DNA from: Modestobacter sp.
Lineage (GTDB): Bacteria; Actinomycetota; Actinomycetes; Mycobacteriales; Geodermatophilaceae
NCBI GenBank assembly: GCA_025963425.1
Contig: JAOPUQ010000154.1
Location: 1-9,246, forward strand
Length of the DNA: 9,246 nt
Direction of reading: 5' to 3'
A program made the translations under genes and the position numbers. Shown one piece after another: positions 5,298-9,246 of the stretch; the stretch's first letter is position 1; each line of letters begins with the position of its first letter. Below the pieces are notes generated by a model. The model did not search any database, was not told the origin of the DNA, and saw only the letters and a program-made list of their open reading frames with translations.

Positions 5298-5990
5298 ATG
5301 AGCCAGGCCACCGATCGACCGGTCGAGCCGACGTCCGGGAACTACACCGCCGACCCCGGGCACTCCGCGGCCCATCCCCACCCGGCCCCGGCTGCCGCAC
5401 CAGCACCCGAGCCCGTCGCCGTCGGCGACCCCGGCATGATCGGTGTGCCGGCCTTCCTGATCGGCTCGATCGCGCTCGGGCTGGTGCTGGTCGGGTTCGT
5501 GCCGGCCACCGCGACCGGCGCCTCGATCCCGATCATCATGACCGCGACCGGGATCGGGCAGCTGGTCGCCGCGCTCTGGGCGGCCCGGCTGGCGGAGAAC
5601 GCCAGCGCGGCGATCTTCATCATCTTCGGCGGGTTCTGGCTCAGCTACGCGGCCCTGGTGCTGGGGTTGACCCACAACTGGTTCGGCATCACCACCGCGG
5701 ACACCCTCGGCACCCAGAAGCTGTTCCTGACCTCCTGGCTGGTCCTGATCGTGCTGCTCACGCTGGTCTCGCTGCGACTGCCACTGGCCTTCACCGTGCT
5801 GTTCGTGCTGGTCGACCTCGCCCTGCTGCTGGTGCTGCTCGGCACCGCCAACGGCAGCACCACGCTGACCAGGGCCGGCGGCTATGCGGTCTTCGCCTTC
5901 GTCATCGTCGGGGCCTACCTGTTCCTCAACGGGATGAGCGTCGCGACCGGTGGCCGCGAGTACCCACTGGGGACCCCGGTCCTGCACTGA
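5298..5990 (+). CDS. Acetate uptake transporter, GPR1/FUN34/SatP (AceTr) family
   Basis: A 230-residue membrane protein with a soluble N-terminal tail (1-45; His/Pro/Ala-rich at 22-39) and six hydrophobic segments at about 48-68, 77-96, 104-124, 142-161, 163-182 and 194-213, the family's number. Family-like pieces are FGGFWLSYAAL (110-120; usual form GAFWLSYA) and the closing GGYAVFAFVIVGAYLF (194-209). Members carry acetate or succinate across the inner membrane, probably with protons. The family's NPAPLGL signature before helix 1 is altered here to GDPGMIGVP (43-51), so substrate preference is open. The ATG is supported by AGGAG 8 nt upstream. The gene is divergent from menB, has its own operator-like repeat, and is followed by a strong hairpin, so it is probably monocistronic. 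Confidence 0.8.
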   Translation: MSQATDRPVEPTSGNYTADPGHSAAHPHPAPAAAPAPEPVAVGDPGMIGVPAFLIGSIALGLVLVGFVPATATGASIPIIMTATGIGQLVAALWAARLAENASAAIFIIFGGFWLSYAALVLGLTHNWFGITTADTLGTQKLFLTSWLVLIVLLTLVSLRLPLAFTVLFVLVDLALLLVLLGTANGSTTLTRAGGYAVFAFVIVGAYLFLNGMSVATGGREYPLGTPVLH

Positions 5991-5996
5991 TCCCGC

Positions 5997-6030
5997 CGCC
6001 CGCCGCCGGCAGCTCTCCCGGCGGCGGGCG
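5997..6030 (+). terminator. 13-bp GC hairpin after the transporter gene
   Basis: CGCCCGCCGCCGG (5997-6009) and CCGGCGGCGGGCG (6018-6030) are perfect 13-bp arms with an 8-nt loop, starting 6 nt past the transporter stop. No T-run follows. It should isolate the next gene, which then needs its own start signal. Confidence 0.65.
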
Positions 6031-6041
6031 TCCGGCGCGGG

Positions 6042-6047
6042 CAGAGT
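6042..6047 (+). promoter_or_regulatory. Candidate -10 box of a leaderless promoter for the EEP gene
   Basis: CAGAGT is followed by exactly six bases and the GTG start, the same spacing as at menB and tetR. The -35 region would fall inside the preceding terminator hairpin and does not look like a -35 box, so the call rests on the -10 box and spacing. Confidence 0.3.
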
Positions 6048-6053
6048 GGGGTT

Positions 6054-6857
6054 GTGGCGGCAGCGGGTGTCCGGGTCGGCACGCTCAACCTCGCCTCGGG
6101 CCGGAACGCCGGCGGCCGCTCGGTCGACGCCGCCGGGCTGGCGGCCGCGCTGGCCGACGTGGACGTCGACGTCCTCGCCGTCCAGGAGATCGACGTCGGC
6201 CAGCCCCGCTCGCACGGCCTCTCCCAGCCGGCCGAGGTCGCCGCCGCGCTGGGCGCGGTCGACTGGCGCTTCACGCCCAGCGTCGACGGCACCCCCGACC
6301 CGTTCCGCAGCTGGCAACCGGTCGACCCGCCGGTGCTGACCGGCCCGGACGACGCCGCCGACGGCCCGCGCTACGGCATCGCGCTGTTCTCCCGCCGGCC
6401 GGTGCGCCGCTGGTCGGTGCACGCGCTGGGCACCGGACAGGCGCGGCTGCCGATCCGCGCCCCCGACCCGCGTACCGGCCGGAGCCGCTGGTGGTGGTTC
6501 CCCGACGAGCCGCGGCTGGCGGTGGCGGCCGAGCTGGAGGGGTGCACCGTCGTCGGCACGCACCTGTCCTTCGCCCCGTACACCGCCGTCCGTCAGCTGC
6601 TGCGGCTGCGGCGCTGGGCACGGGAGCTGCCCGGGCCGGTGGTGCTGGCCGGCGACCTCAACCTGGCCGGCGCGGTGCCCGCGCGGCTGACCGGGGCGAC
6701 CCGGCTGGTGTCGGCGCCGACCTACCCCGGCGGCAACCCGCGCCTGCAGTACGACCACCTGCTGGCGCTCACGCCGATGACGGCGACCGACCCGCAGGTC
6801 CGGGTGCTGCCCGTGGGCGACCACCGCCTGGTCACCGTCACCGTCTCGACCGCCTGA
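6054..6857 (+). CDS. Endonuclease/exonuclease/phosphatase (EEP) fold hydrolase
   Basis: A 267-residue protein with the EEP metal-centre residues in order: N12 (TLNLAS), E45 (QEID), H170 (VGTHLSF), D201 and N203 (AGDLNL), D234 (YDHLL), and D256-H257 near the end (VGDHRLV). These are the residues that bind magnesium and act in the DNase I, exonuclease III, sphingomyelinase and inositol-phosphatase clan. There is no signal peptide or membrane segment, so it should be cytosolic. The sequence does not separate a DNA-repair role from phosphodiester hydrolysis of a small molecule or lipid; the loop at 78-105 and the WWWF stretch (146-149) are not typical of exonuclease III. The GTG start has only a weak G-rich upstream segment and a -10-like box six bases before it. 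It converges on the Nudix gene. Confidence 0.85.
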   Translation: MAAAGVRVGTLNLASGRNAGGRSVDAAGLAAALADVDVDVLAVQEIDVGQPRSHGLSQPAEVAAALGAVDWRFTPSVDGTPDPFRSWQPVDPPVLTGPDDAADGPRYGIALFSRRPVRRWSVHALGTGQARLPIRAPDPRTGRSRWWWFPDEPRLAVAAELEGCTVVGTHLSFAPYTAVRQLLRLRRWARELPGPVVLAGDLNLAGAVPARLTGATRLVSAPTYPGGNPRLQYDHLLALTPMTATDPQVRVLPVGDHRLVTVTVSTA

Positions 6858-6865
6858 TCCCACGC

Positions 6866-6897
6866 CCCCCGGGCTTTCGGTACCGAAAGCCCCGGGG
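6866..6897. terminator. Bidirectional terminator between convergent EEP and Nudix genes
   Basis: GGGCTTTCGGT and ACCGAAAGCCC (6871-6881, 6882-6892) are perfect abutting 11-bp arms centred on GGTACC. After one C-C mismatch the stem extends by CCCC/GGGG (6866-6869, 6894-6897). It fills the space between the two stop codons and is symmetrical, so it can end transcription from both sides. Confidence 0.75.
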
Positions 6898-7380
6898 TCA
6901 GGTGAGGAGGGCGCGGAGGGCCGGCAGGGAGGTGGCGAAGCCCGGGTGCAGCGGGACGTCGGCCAGCGCGGACAGCGGGAACCACCCGGCCGCGATGCTC
7001 TCCGGGTTCAGCGTCAGCTCACCGGCGTCGAGCAGTCCGGACGGCGTGGCCAGCACCGTGGTGTAGCTCCAGCCGCCGTGGTCGTCGACCGACTCCGCCC
7101 CGAGGACGACGTCGCCCCGGGTGAGGCCCAGCTCCTCGCCGGCCTCACGCAGCGCCCCGTCGGCGGCCGCCTCCGCCGGGTGCAGCGCACCGCCGGGGGT
7201 GCCCCAGGTGCCGCCGTGGTGCGACCACTCCACCCGCAGCTGCAGCAGCAGCTCGACGCCGTCCGGGCCGGGGCGGTGCAGCAACAGCCCGGCGGCGCCG
7301 GCCAGCCCCCAGTGCCGGTGGCCCAGGGCGCACGTCGTCCAGCCGTCGGTCGGCGAGCGCCCGGTCGTCAGGGCGGTCAT
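6898..7380 (-). CDS. Nudix hydrolase
   Basis: A 160-residue cytosolic protein with a complete Nudix box at residues 64-86: G64, five residues, E70, seven residues, R78-E79, then E82-E83 and G85. This matches GX5EX7REUXEEXGU without a break, so a magnesium-dependent pyrophosphohydrolase of nucleoside-diphosphate-linked substrates is expected. The strand before it (WGLAGAAGLLLHR) and WSHHGGTWGTPGG are usual for actinobacterial Nudix proteins; the N-terminal CALGHRHWG (17-25) is a recognisable subgroup feature. The substrate cannot be told. The ATG at 7380 has no ribosome binding site and overlaps the stop of a 16-codon frame by four bases (ATGA), so translation is probably coupled. An in-frame reading further upstream to 7524 is low-complexity and not supported. 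Confidence 0.9.
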   Translation of the reverse strand: MTALTTGRSPTDGWTTCALGHRHWGLAGAAGLLLHRPGPDGVELLLQLRVEWSHHGGTWGTPGGALHPAEAAADGALREAGEELGLTRGDVVLGAESVDDHGGWSYTTVLATPSGLLDAGELTLNPESIAAGWFPLSALADVPLHPGFATSLPALRALLT

Positions 7381-7427
7381 GCGGCGGGCAGCGCGCGGGC
7401 GCGGAAGCCCCAGGTCCGGTCGGCCAC
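7377..7427 (-). CDS. Putative 16-residue leader peptide overlapping the Nudix start
   Basis: GTG at 7427 follows AGAGGA (7434-7439) by 6 nt, an appropriate ribosome binding site. The frame reads MADRTWGFRARALPAA and stops at TGA (7379-7377), overlapping the Nudix ATG by four bases. It is too short to fold and may serve to bring ribosomes to the Nudix start. From memory, WGFRxRALxA resembles the conserved beginning of actinobacterial O-acetylhomoserine sulfhydrylase (MetY), so a chance likeness or a remnant of such a gene is the alternative. No regulatory codon run is seen. Confidence 0.45.
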   Translation of the reverse strand: MADRTWGFRARALPAA

Positions 7428-7529
7428 TCGCCGTCCTCTCGTCATCAGCGGTGCTCGTGCCCGCTGAGTCTGCCCCGGTCGGTGACGTGCCGGAGCGCAG
7501 GTCCCCAACGCTTCGGCACCCCACTCAGG

Positions 7530-7535
7530 CAGGAT
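7530..7535 (+). promoter_or_regulatory. -10-like box or ribosome binding site before the 101-residue gene
   Basis: CAGGAT is followed by six bases and the GTG, as in a leaderless promoter. The AGGA inside it, 7 nt from the GTG, could equally be a ribosome binding site. The two readings cannot be separated by sequence; no good -35 box lies 16-19 bp upstream. Confidence 0.35.
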
Positions 7536-7541
7536 GGCGCC

Positions 7542-7847
7542 GTGACCACCGTGCCGCTACGCCGGTACCAGGTCGAGCCGGGCCGGATGGACGACTTCCT
7601 CGCCTGGTTCCCGGGCCTGGCCCCCGTCCGCGCCCAGTACGACTTCCGCCTGCTGTTCGGCTACGTCGACGACGCGAACGACACCTTCACCTGGGCGGTC
7701 GAGCACGACGGCGACGAGGCGACCTTCCTCGAGGCCGAGGCGACCTACAACGCGTCGCCGGAGCGCGCGCAGGTCTTCGAGAGCTTTCCGAAGTGCATCG
7801 CCGGCATGGAGGTCGGTTTCGTCCACGACGTGCTGGCCGACCGCTAG
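7542..7847 (+). CDS. Small dimeric alpha/beta-barrel-like protein (NIPSNAP/ABM-type), function unknown
   Basis: A 101-residue soluble protein whose layout fits one ferredoxin-like dimeric alpha/beta-barrel domain: strand TVPLRRYQVEPG, helix RMDDFLAWFPGLAPVRAQ, strands FRLLFGYVDDANDTFTWAVEHDGD, helix EATFLEAEATYNASPERAQVFESFPK, and closing strand MEVGFVHDVL. RYxVxPG-x-MDxFxxWF followed by a YNASPE segment recalls NIPSNAP-like proteins, and antibiotic-biosynthesis-monooxygenase relatives are a second possibility. No catalytic residues can be named. The GTG was chosen because an upstream ATG at 7534 is out of frame and the in-frame extension to 7482 has no family-like sequence. It is divergent from the Nudix leader and convergent with the 189-residue gene. 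Confidence 0.65.
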   Translation: MTTVPLRRYQVEPGRMDDFLAWFPGLAPVRAQYDFRLLFGYVDDANDTFTWAVEHDGDEATFLEAEATYNASPERAQVFESFPKCIAGMEVGFVHDVLADR

Positions 7848-7865
7848 ACCGACGACTGGCGACCC

Positions 7866-7886
7866 ATCGCCCGGTATTCCGGCGAT
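7866..7886. terminator. Small hairpin between convergent genes
   Basis: ATCGCC, one bulged C, GG, loop TATT, CC and GGCGAT give eight pairs with one bulge. It lies 18 nt past the stop of the 101-residue gene and touches the stop of the convergent gene, so it may serve both directions. No T-run. Confidence 0.4.
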
Positions 7887-8455
7887 CAGTGGGCGCCGCC
7901 GCAGCACTCGTGCGGGAACTCCACCTCGAACGGCTGGAACACCCCTCCGGCGGCCTGCTCGACCAGCAGGCTGAGCCGCCCGCGCGCCCACGTCGGCCGC
8001 AGGAAGCCGGCCGTGTCGACGACGGCGTCCGCCGCCACGGGGCCGCCGAGACCGACGACCTCGTCGATCGCCGTGCCCGCCACCAGGTCACCGGCGCGCA
8101 CCCGTCCCTGCACCCCGGCCTGACCGGGGAACCGGACACAGCGCCCGGCGACTCCCGCCCGGGCCTCGCGCAACGCCACCAGGGCCGGCCCGGGGCCGCT
8201 GTCGGACCCGGCCGTGACGACCGGGCCCCCGAGCGCGCGGGCGAGCGCGTCCCGGGTCTCCTCGGGAGCGATCGGTTTCCCGGTCAACCGCAGCGCGACG
8301 CCGGTGCGCGGCGACGCGGCGGAGCGGTCCACGTGGGTGCAGACCAGCTCCGCCGCGGCACCGGACCCGGCCAGCGCCGAGTCGACCGCCGCCAGCAGGT
8401 GGGCGTCCGGGACGACGTCGGGCCCGGGCGCGCCCGCCCACCAGCGGGCCGTCAC
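7886..8455 (-). CDS. Hypothetical protein with a C-terminal Cys/His tail
   Basis: A 189-residue soluble protein that I cannot assign to a named family. The first half is Ala/Leu-rich (a helix around DAHLLAAVDSALAG and an ELVCTHVDRS segment). The second half is Gly/Val-rich with ARAGVAGRCVRFPG and RVRAGDLVAGTAIDEVVG. It ends FEVEFPHECCGGAH, where H182, C184, C185 and H189 make a plausible metal-binding tail. I recall unnamed actinobacterial proteins with similar PFEV...CCxxH ends. The GTG start overlaps the TGA of the upstream PHP gene by four bases (GTGA) with no ribosome binding site of its own, so the two are surely one transcript and translation is probably coupled. A functional link with the PHP protein is likely, but its nature is unknown. 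Confidence 0.7.
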   Translation of the reverse strand: MTARWWAGAPGPDVVPDAHLLAAVDSALAGSGAAAELVCTHVDRSAASPRTGVALRLTGKPIAPEETRDALARALGGPVVTAGSDSGPGPALVALREARAGVAGRCVRFPGQAGVQGRVRAGDLVAGTAIDEVVGLGGPVAADAVVDTAGFLRPTWARGRLSLLVEQAAGGVFQPFEVEFPHECCGGAH

Positions 8456-9246
8456 CGGAGGACGTCGACGAAGACCGGGTTCGCGTAGAACCAGAGGTCC
8501 TGCCACGGGTCCGCGTCGCCCACCACGTCGATGAGCGGGTTGCCCCGCGCGTCCAGCTGCTTCCCGTCACTGCCGCGCAGCCGCACGTAGAACGACTGCT
8601 GCACGTTGCGGAAGGTGTGCCGGAAGGTCGCCGTCCGGCGGTCGCGCGGCGACACCTGGAACGTCTCGACGACGGTGGTCTGGGGTGCGGTGAAGGCGTC
8701 GCGGTCCCCGGTCGGCCCGGTGACCGGTCCGCTGATCAGGTCGACCTTGGCCAGCCGCGGCACGGCGCCGCTGGCGTTGGGGCCGCCGGCCAGCTGCACG
8801 GAGATCGTCACCTCGACGTCCCCGCCGCGCCGCACCCAGGTGCGGCCGCCCAGCGTCGCGCCCCGCTCGTCGCCCTTCCGGCTGCCGCGCACCCGCAGGT
8901 CCAGGCCGTCGACGAGCCGGCCGTGCACGGCCACGACCCGGCCGGACTGCAGGCCCTTCATGACGTCGACGTAGTCGCGGGACCGGGCGGCCACCAGCGT
9001 GCTGCCGTACTGGCCGGGCCAGAAGTCGCCGTAGCCGGTGTTCGGCACGCCGGTGTCGATCGGGGTGCCGCGGCTGCCGGTGGTGGCGTGGGCCTGGGTG
9101 CCCGGCGCGCGGGTGTCGCCGAAGACCTGGTGGGAGTCCGAGGTCGAGGTGACCCACCACGGCCGCCCCTCGGCCAGCAGCGAGTCCCACAGCCCGCCGA
9201 CGGTCGCGGTCATCCAGTCGAAGCCGCCGTGGGTGCGGTAGGACTC
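8452..9246 (-). CDS. PHP-domain metal-dependent hydrolase-like protein (C-terminal part, cut by window edge)
   Basis: The last 264 residues of a protein whose frame is open to the right edge. Near the visible start is WWVTSTSDSHQVFGD, where DSH (37-39 from the edge) looks like the late Asp-x-His metal-ligand pair of PHP phosphoesterases; the earlier HxH ligands would lie beyond the edge. The region after it (YVDVMKGLQSGRVVAVHGRLVDGLDLRV, about 93-120) resembles the section that follows PHP domains, and the C-terminal 130 residues are strand-rich (DVEVTISVQL, TVVETFQVSP, RTATFRHTFRNVQQSFYVRLRG) like a beta-sandwich. From memory, similar actinobacterial proteins are annotated as PHP-domain proteins, often exported, but the N-terminus is not visible here. 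No 'ATG' in this part should be taken as the start. It overlaps the next gene by four bases. Confidence 0.65.
   Translation of the reverse strand, partial: ESYRTHGGFDWMTATVGGLWDSLLAEGRPWWVTSTSDSHQVFGDTRAPGTQAHATTGSRGTPIDTGVPNTGYGDFWPGQYGSTLVAARSRDYVDVMKGLQSGRVVAVHGRLVDGLDLRVRGSRKGDERGATLGGRTWVRRGGDVEVTISVQLAGGPNASGAVPRLAKVDLISGPVTGPTGDRDAFTAPQTTVVETFQVSPRDRRTATFRHTFRNVQQSFYVRLRGSDGKQLDARGNPLIDVVGDADPWQDLWFYANPVFVDVLR

Noticed and set aside
3720..6863. A 1047-codon minus-strand open frame
   Set aside because: It runs antisense to or out of phase with the transporter, EEP, menB and 110-residue genes, and its translation is low-complexity Arg/Gly/Ala-rich with no family motifs. Long open shadow frames are expected at this GC content.
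5279..7066. 595-codon plus-strand frame across the transporter and EEP genes
   Set aside because: It is out of phase with both real genes and reads as an Arg/Pro/Gly-rich shadow without motifs.
7381..7524. Upstream extension of the Nudix frame
   Set aside because: The added residues are low-complexity and lead through the divergent promoter region; no credible start or ribosome binding site belongs to that frame.
1..9246. Mobile elements, tRNA/rRNA genes, CRISPR arrays or a defence system
   Set aside because: No transposase or integrase motifs, no long direct or terminal repeats, no repeat-spacer pattern, and base and codon use are even across the window.

Overview
The window is very GC-rich (codon third positions almost all G or C), uses many GTG starts and carries several promoters placed directly against start codons. 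Together with the protein types (an NDMA-dependent alcohol dehydrogenase, an Asp-type MenB, DUF5946), this points to a high-GC actinobacterium. My best guess is the Geodermatophilaceae (Blastococcus/Geodermatophilus/Modestobacter); that placement rests on remembered protein similarity, not on a search. There are no RNA genes, insertion sequences, CRISPR arrays or signs of recent transfer, so this looks like ordinary chromosomal housekeeping and accessory DNA.

Layout. Positions 1-279 (minus) hold the N-terminal third of an Sfp-type 4'-phosphopantetheinyl transferase, with a plausible promoter upstream whose spacer is a 12-bp palindrome. Positions 420-1085 (minus) encode a HAD hydrolase, and 1200-2306 (minus) a complete zinc/NDMA-dependent alcohol dehydrogenase of the mycofactocin-associated type; a strong GC hairpin separates the two. 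A divergent intergenic region leads to a DUF5946 protein (2487-3068, plus), which converges on a TetR-family regulator (3094-3723, minus). Upstream of tetR on the same strand lies menB (4166-5056, minus; menaquinone synthesis) followed by a 110-residue unknown protein (3806-4138) that starts 27 nt after menB and has a strong ribosome binding site. menB is divergent from a six-helix acetate-transporter (GPR1/FUN34/SatP-like) gene (5298-5990, plus), whose leader holds a palindromic operator candidate and a hairpin that buries the ribosome binding site. A 13-bp GC hairpin then separates it from an endonuclease/exonuclease/phosphatase-fold hydrolase (6054-6857, plus).

That hydrolase converges on a Nudix hydrolase (6898-7380, minus) across a near-perfect bidirectional terminator. 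The Nudix start lacks its own ribosome binding site and overlaps by four bases the stop of a 16-codon reading frame (7377-7427) that does have a good one, which suggests translational coupling. Divergent from these is a 101-residue dimeric alpha/beta-barrel-like protein (7542-7847, plus). The right end holds two minus-strand genes overlapping by four bases: the C-terminal part of a PHP-domain protein (8452-9246, running off the edge) and a 189-residue unknown ending in a Cys/His-rich tail (7886-8455).

I see no obvious new multi-gene system. The most interesting items are the 16-codon coupled leader before the Nudix gene, the operator plus structured leader of the acetate transporter, the conserved unknown in the menB operon, the Cys-tail partner of the PHP protein, and a recurring leaderless promoter layout (a hexamer with A at position 2 and T at position 6, six bases before GTG) at four genes.
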